The notes beneath the pieces are model-generated. The model did no database searches. It had not been told where the DNA came from and saw only the letters and a list, made by a program, of their open reading frames with translations. DNA of 64,000 bases from Chryseobacterium sp. Tr-659 (GTDB lineage: Bacteria > Bacteroidota > Bacteroidia > Flavobacteriales > Weeksellaceae), in the NCBI RefSeq assembly GCF_011752975.1, contig NZ_VWWP01000003.1, positions 62,001 to 126,000 of the forward strand. Reading direction: 5' to 3'. Positions 46,937 through 54,558 of this stretch are shown here, piece after piece (position 1 is the stretch's first letter; each line of letters begins with the position of its first letter). The position numbers and the translations under genes were made by a program.

Positions 46937-47773
46937 TTATTTTTTAAAACCGGAATAGCGTATTGCTTTATCAAGTTCAATGGGATTATTGTATTTCCTT
47001 AATCTCTCCTGTTCTTCTTTTTCAAAGAGACGCAGCTCCTCGGGCTTGTAGATTGTTCTTCCGTCATCCAATGTCAATTTATTATTTTCATTAATCTCCA
47101 GTTGACCGCTTTGAATAAATTTCAACGGATTTTGGTAGTAATTCATCAGTAAAGATTGGTATTTGGAATAGGGTATTTCCGTTCCTCTTTCTCTGGCATT
47201 CTTAAAGATTTTCATAGAATAGGTTTCCTTGAAATTTTCAGATTTATTGAGGGTAAAATGATAATTTTTTTTATCATCATAGATTTCAATAATCATTCCC
47301 GGCAAGCCATGAAACTTATAGGGACCTTCCTGAAACGGAAACTCTTTTGAAAACCAGGCCACCCAATTTCTTCCGGCAAAACGGGTCGTTGCTTTTTGCA
47401 GCTGCAGGGAAGAAAATGTCTTGGTTTCATTTTCAATTTTCCATTTCATCTGTGGTTTATCCTTCAATTGATACACTTCAAAATATTGAATACTAAAAAG
47501 AGTATATTCATTGGTTTTAAGATTTTTACTTAAAAGATCGCTGGTCTTACCGGAAAATATTTTCCTTCCCGTGGCTGTTTCAATGGAATCACTTACAAAA
47601 TAAGGTCTCTCAAAATAATAGGTTTCCGTCGGGTTAATGTCCAGGTAATAGTTCGCTTTACGGGTGTTTACAGAAGCGGAATCCGGTTTATACACCAGAT
47701 CATAAATATAGCGGTGTGTTTGTGCACTTAAAGTGGAAACACAGAATATCAATAAAAAGACAGTTGTTTTCAT
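46937..47773 (-). CDS. GLPGLI-family secreted protein
   Basis: The protein has 278 residues from the ATG at 47773 (MKTTVFLLIFCVSTLSAQ), a signal peptide. A -7 box just upstream makes the longer start at 47791 unlikely. The name-giving motif is present as HGLPGMIIEIYDDKKNYHF near residue 165. GLPGLI proteins are periplasmic or outer-membrane-linked proteins found only in Bacteroidota, often near receptors or M56 peptidases, with unknown function. The gene is flanked by two copies of one terminator sequence, suggesting that it was inserted or duplicated after rpsJ. Confidence 0.9.
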   Translation of the reverse strand: MKTTVFLLIFCVSTLSAQTHRYIYDLVYKPDSASVNTRKANYYLDINPTETYYFERPYFVSDSIETATGRKIFSGKTSDLLSKNLKTNEYTLFSIQYFEVYQLKDKPQMKWKIENETKTFSSLQLQKATTRFAGRNWVAWFSKEFPFQEGPYKFHGLPGMIIEIYDDKKNYHFTLNKSENFKETYSMKIFKNARERGTEIPYSKYQSLLMNYYQNPLKFIQSGQLEINENNKLTLDDGRTIYKPEELRLFEKEEQERLRKYNNPIELDKAIRYSGFKK

Positions 47774-47788
47774 AAGCATAGATTTGCA

Positions 47789-47796
47789 CAAATTTA
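47789..47796 (-). promoter_or_regulatory. -7 box of the GLPGLI gene
   Basis: TAAATTTG on the minus strand, 15 bp before the ATG at 47773. It overlaps the start of the longer frame, so it decides for the shorter start. No -33 TTTG. Confidence 0.5.
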
Positions 47797-47848
47797 TACA
47801 AAATATAGAACCATGTAATACCTATTTCTGTTTTTAACACATTATATT

Positions 47849-47903
47849 AAAACAAAAAATCCCTTTTCGTAAGAAAAGGGATTGTATAATCATTGCAAAG
47901 TAT
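47849..47903 (-). terminator. Terminator of the rpsL-rpsJ operon, copy B of a direct repeat
   Basis: The stem TCCCTTTTC / GAAAAGGGA with loop GTAA lies 29 bp after the rpsJ stop, with a T-run on the minus strand. The stem-loop is the exact reverse complement of the one in copy A, within otherwise directly repeated flanks. Confidence 0.88.
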
Positions 47904-47910
47904 GCATTTA

Positions 47911-48216
47911 TCACACTTTAATTTCTACGTCTACTCCTGAAGGAAGTTCTAATTTCATTAGAGCATCAACAGTTTTAGAAGAAGAAGAGTAGATATCCAT
48001 CAGTCTCTTGTGAGCTGAAAGCTGGAACTGCTCTCTTGCTTTCTTGTTTACGTGCGGAGATCTCAACACAGTGAAGATTCTCTTATTCGTTGGCAATGGA
48101 ATTGGTCCGTTTACAACAGCACCAGTAGCCTTTACCGTTTTTACGATTTTCTCAGCAGACTTGTCTACCAAGTTGTAATCGTAAGATTTTAGTTTTATTC
48201 TGATTCTTTGTGACAT
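47911..48216 (-). CDS. rpsJ: 30S ribosomal protein S10
   Basis: S10 is a head protein and the NusE antitermination factor. The 101-residue sequence starts [20 protein letters not shown] and contains [20 protein letters not shown] and [20 protein letters not shown]. It is 16 bp after fusA. It would normally be followed directly by rplC, but here it is followed by a terminator and the GLPGLI gene. Confidence 0.98.
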   Translation of the reverse strand: MSQRIRIKLKSYDYNLVDKSAEKIVKTVKATGAVVNGPIPLPTNKRIFTVLRSPHVNKKAREQFQLSAHKRLMDIYSSSSKTVDALMKLELPSGVDVEIKV

Positions 48217-48232
48217 TTCTTTAATTTAAAAA

Positions 48233-50350
48233 TTAACCTTTTGCTTTAGCTATGATTTCTTCAGCAACGTTTTGTGGAGTAGCTTGGTACTTCTCTAATT
48301 CCATAGAAGAAGTAGCTCTTCCTGATGAAAGTGTTCTTAGAGTAGTTACGTATCCAAACATTTCAGAAAGTGGAACAGAACCTTTAATTACAACAGCTCC
48401 ATTTTTCTCTTCCTGACCACTGATTGTACCTCTTCTCTTGTTAAGGTCACCAATGATGTTACCCATATATTCTTCCGGAGTTACAACTTCCAGTTTCATA
48501 ATAGGCTCCATAATTACTGGCTTAGCAGCACGTCCCGCTTCTTTAAATCCTAATTTAGCAGCCATTTCAAAGGAAAGAGCATCAGAATCCACCGCGTGGA
48601 AAGATCCATCTTTAAGAACAACTTTAATACCTTCAACTTCGAAACCAGCCAAAGGACCGTTTTTCATTGCAGCTTTAAAGCCTTTTTCAATTGCAGGAAC
48701 GAATTCTCTAGGAACGTTACCACCTTTGATCTCATTGATGAATTCTAAACCAATTTTACCTTCATCTGCAGGTCCTAATTCAAATACAATATCAGCAAAT
48801 TTACCTTTACCACCAGATTGTTTTTTGTAAACTTCTCTGTGTTGAGCAACTTTTGTTAAGTTTTCTTTGTATTCTACCTGAGGTTGTCCTTGGTTTACTT
48901 CAACTTTGAACTCTCTCTTCATACGGTCAACAATGATATCTAAGTGAAGCTCACCCATACCAGAGATGATCGTTTGTCCAGAAGCCTCGTCAGTTCTTAC
49001 TGTAAACGTTGGATCTTCTTCAGCCAATTTAGCTAGAGCGTTACCCATTTTATCCTGGTCAGCTTTAGTTTTAGGCTCAACAGCGATACCAATTACCGGA
49101 TCAGGGAAAACCATTGATTCAAGAATGATCGGGTTTTTCTCATCACACATTGTATCACCAGTTTTGATAGACTTGAATCCTACCGCTGCACCAATATCAC
49201 CAGCTTCAATATATTCTACCGGGTTTTGCTTGTTAGCGTGCATCTGATAGATTCTAGAGATTCTTTCTTTATCACCTGAACGAGTGTTCAAGATATAAGA
49301 ACCTGCATCAAGTCTTCCAGAGTAAGCTCTGAAGAATGCTAATCTTCCTACGAAAGGATCGGTAGCAATCTTAAATGCTAATGCAGAGAAAGGCTCGTCT
49401 ACAGATGGTTTTCTTGTGATTTCAGCGTCTGTTCTTGGATCAGTACCTTTGATATCATCTTTATCCAATGGAGAAGGAAGGTATTTACATACTGCATCCA
49501 ACATAAACTGTACTCCTTTATTCTTGAATGAAGAACCACAAGTCATTGGGATAATAGATAAATCGATAGTAGCAGCTCTCAATGCAGCATTGATTTCTTC
49601 TTCTGTAATTGAATCCGGATCTTCGAAGAATTTCTCCATCAAAGTTTCGTCATATTCAGAAACAGCTTCTACTAATTTCTCTCTATATTCAAGAACTTCA
49701 TCTTTCATATCTTCAGGAATTGGCACTACTTCGAAAGTAGCTCCTTGTCCTGCTTCATCCCAGATGATCGCTCTGTTTTTAATTAAGTCAACAACACCTT
49801 TGAAATCTTCTTCAGCACCGATTGGTAAAACGATTGGAACTGCGTTAGATCCTAACATTTCTTTAACCTGGTTTACCACGTTAAGGAAGTCAGCACCTTG
49901 TCTGTCCATTTTGTTTACGAATCCCATTCTAGCAACTTTGTAGTTGTCAGCAAGTCTCCAGTTTGTTTCAGACTGAGGCTCTACTCCATCTACTGCAGAG
50001 AATAAGAATACCAATCCATCCAATACTCTTAAAGATCTGTTTACCTCTACTGTGAAGTCAACGTGTCCCGGTGTATCAATGATGTTGAAGTGGTAAGGCT
50101 TAGTATCAGCTAGAGGTTTTCCTTGATCTGTTGGAAAGTTCCAAGAACAAGTGGTCGCTGCAGAAGTAATAGTAATACCTCTTTCTGCTTCCTGCTCCAT
50201 CCAGTCCATTGTAGAAGCACCATCGTGAACTTCTCCAATTTTGTGGTTTACCCCTGTGTAGAATAGAATCCTTTCTGTAGTGGTAGTCTTACCTGCATCA
50301 ATGTGAGCAGCGATACCAATATTTCTTGTAAATTTAAGATCTCTTCCCAT
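48233..50350 (-). CDS. fusA: Elongation factor G
   Basis: EF-G drives ribosomal translocation and, with RRF, recycling. The 705-residue GTPase has the G1 motif [19 protein letters not shown], the G2 region RGITIT, G3 DTPGHVDF, G4 NKMD, and then domains II-V, including [20 protein letters not shown] at the C-terminal part. The place between rpsG and rpsJ identifies it as the housekeeping copy. Confidence 0.98.
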   Translation of the reverse strand: MGRDLKFTRNIGIAAHIDAGKTTTTERILFYTGVNHKIGEVHDGASTMDWMEQEAERGITITSAATTCSWNFPTDQGKPLADTKPYHFNIIDTPGHVDFTVEVNRSLRVLDGLVFLFSAVDGVEPQSETNWRLADNYKVARMGFVNKMDRQGADFLNVVNQVKEMLGSNAVPIVLPIGAEEDFKGVVDLIKNRAIIWDEAGQGATFEVVPIPEDMKDEVLEYREKLVEAVSEYDETLMEKFFEDPDSITEEEINAALRAATIDLSIIPMTCGSSFKNKGVQFMLDAVCKYLPSPLDKDDIKGTDPRTDAEITRKPSVDEPFSALAFKIATDPFVGRLAFFRAYSGRLDAGSYILNTRSGDKERISRIYQMHANKQNPVEYIEAGDIGAAVGFKSIKTGDTMCDEKNPIILESMVFPDPVIGIAVEPKTKADQDKMGNALAKLAEEDPTFTVRTDEASGQTIISGMGELHLDIIVDRMKREFKVEVNQGQPQVEYKENLTKVAQHREVYKKQSGGKGKFADIVFELGPADEGKIGLEFINEIKGGNVPREFVPAIEKGFKAAMKNGPLAGFEVEGIKVVLKDGSFHAVDSDALSFEMAAKLGFKEAGRAAKPVIMEPIMKLEVVTPEEYMGNIIGDLNKRRGTISGQEEKNGAVVIKGSVPLSEMFGYVTTLRTLSSGRATSSMELEKYQATPQNVAEEIIAKAKG

Positions 50351-50356
50351 TTCAGA

Positions 50357-50833
50357 TTAGAATTTGAAGTGTGAGAAAGCTTTGTTAGCTTCCGCCATTT
50401 TGTGAGTATCAGATTTCTTTTTGAAAGCAGCACCTTCTTCTCTTGAAGCAGCTACAACTTCGTTAGCTAATTTCAAAGCCATAGACTTATCATTTCTAGC
50501 TTTAGAATATTTGATTAACCATTTCATTGCCATAGAAATTTTTCTATCAGCTCTGATTGGCATAGGGATTTGGAAGTTAGCTCCACCTACTCTTCTAGAA
50601 CGTACTTCTACGTGAGGCATTACATTTGTAAGTGCATCTTTCCAGATTTCAAGTGCAGTTTTTTCGTTATCTCCTTTTTTAGTTTCTACGATATCTAATG
50701 CATCATAGAAAATTTTGAATGCAATTGACTTCTTACCGTCAAGCATTAAGTTGTTTACGAATCTCGTTACCAATTGATCATTAAATTTCGGATCTGGTAA
50801 CAACGGTCTTTTTTTCGCTTTTGTCTTTCTCAT
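50357..50833 (-). CDS. rpsG: 30S ribosomal protein S7
   Basis: S7 organises the 3' major domain of 16S rRNA. The 158-residue protein has [60 protein letters not shown] and the C-terminal [20 protein letters not shown]. It lies 6 bp upstream of fusA. Confidence 0.98.
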   Translation of the reverse strand: MRKTKAKKRPLLPDPKFNDQLVTRFVNNLMLDGKKSIAFKIFYDALDIVETKKGDNEKTALEIWKDALTNVMPHVEVRSRRVGGANFQIPMPIRADRKISMAMKWLIKYSKARNDKSMALKLANEVVAASREEGAAFKKKSDTHKMAEANKAFSHFKF

Positions 50834-50856
50834 TGCTTTTGTACCTTATTTAATGA

Positions 50857-51270
50857 TTATTTTTTCTTTCCTTTTGCAGGAGCAGCAGCTGCTTGTCCTG
50901 GTTTAGGTCTCTTAGCTCCGTACTTAGATCTTCTCTGAGTTCTTCCATTTACACCAGCGGTGTCTAATGCACCTCTTACGATGTGGTAACGTACTCCCGG
51001 TAGGTCTTTCACCCTTCCGCCTCTAACCAATACTATCGAGTGCTCCTGTAGATTGTGTCCTTCGCCCGGGATATAGGCATTCACTTCTTTACCGTTAGAA
51101 AGTCTTACCCTTGCAACTTTTCTAAGTGCAGAGTTAGGTTTCTTAGGTGTAGTAGTATATACTCTCGTACATACTCCACGTCTTTGTGGACAAGAATCAA
51201 GGGCAGCCGATTTGCTCTTCTTGGCAAGCGTGGCTCTTCCTTTTCTTACTAATTGTTGAATAGTAGGCAT
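50857..51270 (-). CDS. rpsL: 30S ribosomal protein S12
   Basis: S12 is in the decoding centre. The 137-residue protein has [40 protein letters not shown] and [20 protein letters not shown]. Both loops (PKKPN and GRVKDLPG) carry the lysines of streptomycin-sensitive forms. The C-terminus has a short [15 protein letters not shown] tail. It is the first gene of the operon, with a full promoter 24 bp upstream. Confidence 0.98.
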   Translation of the reverse strand: MPTIQQLVRKGRATLAKKSKSAALDSCPQRRGVCTRVYTTTPKKPNSALRKVARVRLSNGKEVNAYIPGEGHNLQEHSIVLVRGGRVKDLPGVRYHIVRGALDTAGVNGRTQRRSKYGAKRPKPGQAAAAPAKGKKK

Positions 51271-51294
51271 TTAATTGCTTTTTATTTTAGGGTG

Positions 51295-51325
51295 CAAAAA
51301 TAGGAATATTTTTTTAATCTGCAAA
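51295..51325 (-). promoter_or_regulatory. Promoter of the rpsL operon
   Basis: On the minus strand TTTG, exactly 19 bp, then TATTTTTG, matching the Bacteroidota consensus. The -7 box ends 24 bp before the rpsL ATG. Same elements and spacing as the rplC promoter. Confidence 0.85.
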
Positions 51326-51515
51326 TACTTATATAAAAATTAAAATCAAATACTTACATCCAAAATGGAAGACCTTTCCATATGACAATCGGACAAGCAT
51401 AATATATAGGCCAAAAATGAACAAATACCACTCCCCTTCTTTGCTTAAAAAATGAGTATTAAATAATTATGAAATTTATAATATTTAAATAATTCGCTTC
51501 CAAAATACAATGCCA
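51326..51515. other. Gene-free part of the rpsL-dps divergent region
   Basis: No open frame of note and no hairpin with a T-run was seen here. The region between rpsL and dps is 386 bp in all. It holds the rpsL promoter at one end and the dps control sites at the other. Confidence 0.6.
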
Positions 51516-51574
51516 ATAGTCTTATTCTATATATCCAAACTATATTTAAAAATTTTCTTATAGTTATCATCTAT
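51516..51574. promoter_or_regulatory. OxyR-type dyads upstream of dps
   Basis: Two ATAG-N7-CTAT dyads lie at 51516-51530 and 51560-51574. The second (ATAGTTATCATCTAT) fits every fixed position of the published OxyR element ATAGnTnnnAnCTAT. Their centres are 44 bp apart, twice the 22-bp step between OxyR dyads. A third weak dyad (ATAT-N7-CTAT) lies between, at 51529-51543. Confidence 0.65.
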
Positions 51575-51606
51575 TAATAATCATGGGAGTTCGGCACAAT
51601 ATTTCG

Positions 51607-51614
51607 TAAATTTG
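51607..51614 (+). promoter_or_regulatory. -7 box of dps
   Basis: TAAATTTG ends 43 bp before the dps ATG. No TTTG/TTG at -33, as expected for an activator-dependent promoter with the OxyR-type site about 50 bp upstream. Confidence 0.55.
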
Positions 51615-51656
51615 AGATAGACAAAAATAAACTTCAGAAAAAATAAATATATACAT

Positions 51657-52133
51657 ATGAAAAACGCTAGTATTATCGGCCTTAAAGAAGCCGATTGTAA
51701 AAAGATTTCAGAAAAATTAAATGTACTTTTAGCTAACTATTCTGTATTTTATCAGAATACAAGAGGTTCTCATTGGAACATCAAAGGTGAGCAGTTTTTT
51801 ACGCTTCATCCGAAATTTGAAGAGCTGTACAACAGCCTTGTATTAAAGATCGATGAGATTGCAGAAAGAATCCTTACATTAGGAGCTATTCCGGCACACA
51901 ACTATTCCGATTATTTAAAAGTAGCCACCATTAAGGAAAGTAAAGAAGTAACAGATGGCACAAAAAGTGTTGAACAGATCCTAAGCTCATTCAAGGTAGT
52001 GATTGACCTGCAGAGAGAGCTGTTGGATATTACGGACCAGGCGGGGGATGAAGGTACCAACTCTCAAATGAGCGACTATATTACGGAACAGGAGAAAGAA
52101 GTGTGGATGTATAATTCTTATCTGGGAAAATAA
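51657..52133 (+). CDS. dps: Dps-family ferritin-like DNA-protection protein
   Basis: The 158-residue four-helix protein forms 12-mers that oxidise and store iron and shield DNA in stress. The ferroxidase site is visible: His in TRGSHWNIKGEQFFTLHPKF and the Asp/Glu of KIDEIAERILTLG about 30 residues later. It ends EVWMYNSYLGK. Start at 51657 (MKNASIIGLKEAD). It is a single gene with a terminator after it, and its upstream region carries OxyR-type dyads, so peroxide control is likely. Confidence 0.94.
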   Translation: MKNASIIGLKEADCKKISEKLNVLLANYSVFYQNTRGSHWNIKGEQFFTLHPKFEELYNSLVLKIDEIAERILTLGAIPAHNYSDYLKVATIKESKEVTDGTKSVEQILSSFKVVIDLQRELLDITDQAGDEGTNSQMSDYITEQEKEVWMYNSYLGK

Positions 52134-52162
52134 GCTAACAAAAAGCATTGAAATATTTCAAA

Positions 52163-52189
52163 AAAATCGCCTTACATTTAGGCGATTTT
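52163..52189 (+). terminator. Terminator of dps
   Basis: AAAATCGCCT pairs with AGGCGATTTT (7-nt loop) and a long T-run follows, 30 bp after the dps stop. Confidence 0.9.
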
Positions 52190-52201
52190 ATTTTTTATTT
52201 T

Positions 52202-52209
52202 TATATTTG
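52202..52209 (+). promoter_or_regulatory. -7 box of pncB
   Basis: TATATTTG lies 19 bp ahead of the pncB ATG at 52229 and 12 bp after the dps terminator stem. It is inside the longer open frame that starts at 52148, which it argues against. Confidence 0.5.
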
Positions 52210-52228
52210 CGTTAAAATTACACATATT

Positions 52229-53407
52229 ATGAACGACGTAAGACTGAACTCTATCCTGGATAATGACTTTTACAAGATAACAATGCAGAATGCCGTGGTG
52301 AAACTATTCCCAAGTTCCATTGTAAAATATGAATTTATCAACAGAGGAAAACATCATTTCCCGGAAGGTTTTGATGCAGCGTTAAGGGAAGCGGTAAATA
52401 AAATGGCAGAACTGAAACTGACTAAGGATGAGAAAAAGTTTATGGCAAGAACATGTCCTTATATAGATTTACCTTATCTTGATTTCTTAGAAGGCTATCA
52501 TTACGATCCGTCTGAGGTGAAGATTCACCAGGAAGGCGGCGACCTTTCCGTAACGGTTGAAGGGCTTTGGTACAGAACAATTCTTTGGGAAGTTCCTTTA
52601 TTGGCACTCATCAGTGAGCTCCATTACGAAATGAACCATATGGAAAGAGACTCTAACGAAGTTGTTATGAGTAAAACCCTTGAAAAAGCAGATTCATTAG
52701 GAAGACTTGGTGTTACTTTTGCTGAATTCGGGACCAGAAGAAGACATTCTTATAAGGTACAAAATCTGGTAATGGAGGCTTTGACACAGAAAAAAGAGTC
52801 TACATTTATCGGAAGCTCCAACGTTCATTTTGCCATGAAGTACGGAGTAAAACCTATTGGAACCCATGCGCATGAATGGTTTATGTTCCATGCTGCCGAA
52901 TATGGGTTTAAAATGGCCAACGAAATGGCTCTGGAACATTGGGTAGATGTATACAGAGGAGACCTCGGGGTTGCTTTATCTGATACGTATACTACTGATG
53001 TTTTCTTCCAGCAGTTCGACAAAAAATTTGCTAAACTGTTTGACGGCGTACGCCATGACAGCGGTGATGCGTTAGAATTTGCCGATAAAACCATTGCTCA
53101 TTATCAGAATAACGGCATTAATCCGATGTTTAAATATATTATCTTCTCTGACGCTCTTAATCTTGAGAAGGTAGAAGAAATCACCAATTACTGCAGAGGA
53201 AAAATCGGTATTTCTTTCGGTATAGGAACCAACCTTACGAACGATGTAGGTTTAAAACCAATGAATATCGTTATGAAATTAATTGGGGTACAGGCACCAA
53301 ACAAAGAATGGATTCCAACAGTAAAACTTTCAGACGAACATGGAAAATACACCGGTGATCCAAAGATGATTGAACTGGCCAAAGAATTTTTAAGAATCAA
53401 AGATTAA
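52229..53407 (+). CDS. pncB: Nicotinate phosphoribosyltransferase
   Basis: PncB makes nicotinate mononucleotide from nicotinate and PRPP in NAD salvage. The protein has 392 residues from the ATG at 52229 (MNDVRLNSILDNDFYKITMQ). An upstream frame from 52148 runs through the dps terminator and the -7 box and is rejected. Key parts are NDFYKITMQNAVVKLFPSSI, EFGTRRRHS, the active-site His region PIGTHAHEWFMFHAAEYG, and the PRPP part FDGVRHDSGDALEFADKTIA. It precedes a YciI-like lipoprotein by 18 bp. Confidence 0.96.
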   Translation: MNDVRLNSILDNDFYKITMQNAVVKLFPSSIVKYEFINRGKHHFPEGFDAALREAVNKMAELKLTKDEKKFMARTCPYIDLPYLDFLEGYHYDPSEVKIHQEGGDLSVTVEGLWYRTILWEVPLLALISELHYEMNHMERDSNEVVMSKTLEKADSLGRLGVTFAEFGTRRRHSYKVQNLVMEALTQKKESTFIGSSNVHFAMKYGVKPIGTHAHEWFMFHAAEYGFKMANEMALEHWVDVYRGDLGVALSDTYTTDVFFQQFDKKFAKLFDGVRHDSGDALEFADKTIAHYQNNGINPMFKYIIFSDALNLEKVEEITNYCRGKIGISFGIGTNLTNDVGLKPMNIVMKLIGVQAPNKEWIPTVKLSDEHGKYTGDPKMIELAKEFLRIKD

Positions 53408-53425
53408 TAACAAAAAACGAAAGTG

Positions 53426-53923
53426 ATGAAAAAAACAGTAATGCTTTTCACCTTATCTCTTTTCGTAATTTCATGCACCATTTACACAAAAGGGCAAAAC
53501 GGGAAACCGGGAGCTACAGCTCTAAAGAAAGCTGAATATAACCAGAAACTGGCAGATTCTCTTGGTGCGGATAAATATGGAATGAAACCTTACACAATGG
53601 TAATGCTCACAACAGGTTCTGCAAAAATTGATGACAAAACCAAAATGGGAGAACTGATGAAAGGACACATGACCAACATCGGCAAACTGGCAGATGAAGG
53701 AAAGATAATTGTAGCCGGACCATTTCTGGAAAAGAACAAAGAAAACTATCGTGGTATGTTTATTTTCAATACAAAATCAAAAGAAGAAGCCGAACAATGG
53801 GTAAAAACAGATCCGGCAGTTCAGGCAGGTGTTTTCAGTTACGAGATTTTCTCCTGGTATGGTTCTGCAGCTTTACCTTTGTATTTGAAGCACCACGAAG
53901 AGATCACAAAGGAAAACCCGTGA
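53426..53923 (+). CDS. YciI-like domain lipoprotein
   Basis: The protein has 165 residues from the ATG at 53426 (a GTG one codon earlier is also in frame). It has a lipobox VISC (Cys near 16) after MKKTVMLFTLSLF, then a YCII-related domain at about 55-150: TMVMLTTGSAKIDDKTKMGE, GHMTNIGKLADEGKIIVAGP, FNTKSKEEAEQWVKTDPAVQ, with a ferredoxin-like fold. The periplasmic site is unusual for this family and its ligand is unknown. It lies 18 bp after pncB, so it is likely in the same transcript. Confidence 0.88.
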   Translation: MKKTVMLFTLSLFVISCTIYTKGQNGKPGATALKKAEYNQKLADSLGADKYGMKPYTMVMLTTGSAKIDDKTKMGELMKGHMTNIGKLADEGKIIVAGPFLEKNKENYRGMFIFNTKSKEEAEQWVKTDPAVQAGVFSYEIFSWYGSAALPLYLKHHEEITKENP

Positions 53924-54185
53924 TATTATCTTAAAAAGCACATTGAAAATCTTGATGAATTAAATTTAAATTCACAGTTTCGCAAAAAGACCGATTATGC
54001 AAAAAGAATCACTTTATTAAAAGACTAAGGGAGGAGAAAAAATATAACCTCCATTTTAACATTTATCACAAATTAATTCAATTATCATAGAATAATTTAC
54101 TATTTTAGTTCAATATTTTCAAACCTAATTATTTAATTATAAAGGTTTTAGAAATAAGCCATTTACTAAACAAAAAAATTAAACC
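53924..54185. other. Gene-free leader of the double-glycine peptide gene
   Basis: No coding sequence. A weak fold-back GGAGG / CCTCC at 54030-54052 with an ATTTTAAC tail might be a terminator of the pncB transcript. No TAnnTTTG is present, so the promoter of the peptide gene is not identified. Confidence 0.4.
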
Positions 54186-54437
54186 ATGAAAAAGAATTTA
54201 ACAAAACTTTCAAGAACTGAACTGAAAGATGTATTCGGAGGAACCCTATATCCTGCACAATGTCCGGGAGGATGCCACGGTGAAGCTATGATCAGATGCC
54301 CTGACGGCACTACCACTATGACTAATTATATATGTATGGGTAATAGATGTGAAGTGAATTCCTGGGTTTGCGGACCACTGGTACCTATCGGACCGATTGA
54401 TATTGATCCGGGACTTTTAGTACCAGCACAGCCCTAA
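54186..54437 (+). CDS. Double-glycine leader peptide with six cysteines (bacteriocin-like)
   Basis: The 83-residue protein starts MKKNLTKLSRTELKDVFGG, a double-glycine leader like those of class II bacteriocins and of small bacteriocin-like proteins frequent in Chryseobacterium. Cleavage after GG at 18-19 would release a 64-residue peptide with six Cys (AQC, GGC, IRC, YIC, NRC, WVC), enough for three disulfides. The C-terminus is proline-rich (VPIGPIDIDPGLLVPAQP). No immunity gene, peptidase-transporter or modification enzyme is near. Activity is unknown. Confidence 0.8.
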   Translation: MKKNLTKLSRTELKDVFGGTLYPAQCPGGCHGEAMIRCPDGTTTMTNYICMGNRCEVNSWVCGPLVPIGPIDIDPGLLVPAQP

Positions 54438-54453
54438 GCTATTAAATCAAATA

Positions 54454-54480
54454 CAGTGAGTCTTTCCGGCTCACTTTTTT
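54454..54480 (+). terminator. Terminator of the peptide gene
   Basis: AGTGAG pairs with CTCACT (9-nt loop) and is followed directly by seven T, 16 bp after the stop codon. Confidence 0.85.
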
Positions 54481-54505
54481 TAGGTTAAAAATTTAGAAAT
54501 AAAAT

Positions 54506-54536
54506 AGGCCGGGATCTTCCTCACGGATCCCGGCCT
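54506..54536 (-). terminator. Terminator of the metal-efflux operon
   Basis: A GC-rich perfect stem AGGCCGGGATC / GATCCCGGCCT, 22 bp after the RND pump stop codon, with TTTTATTT following on the minus strand. Confidence 0.9.
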
Positions 54537-54558
54537 GGTAATGAACAAAATGAAGAAA

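Noticed and set aside
49416..49943. 175-codon plus-strand ORF antisense to fusA
   Set aside because: It lies wholly inside fusA and consists of Ser/Ile/Leu-rich text typical of antisense frames of conserved genes.
52148..52228. N-terminal extension of pncB
   Set aside because: The added 27 codons cover the dps terminator and a -7 box, and the family starts at MNDVRLNSILDNDF.
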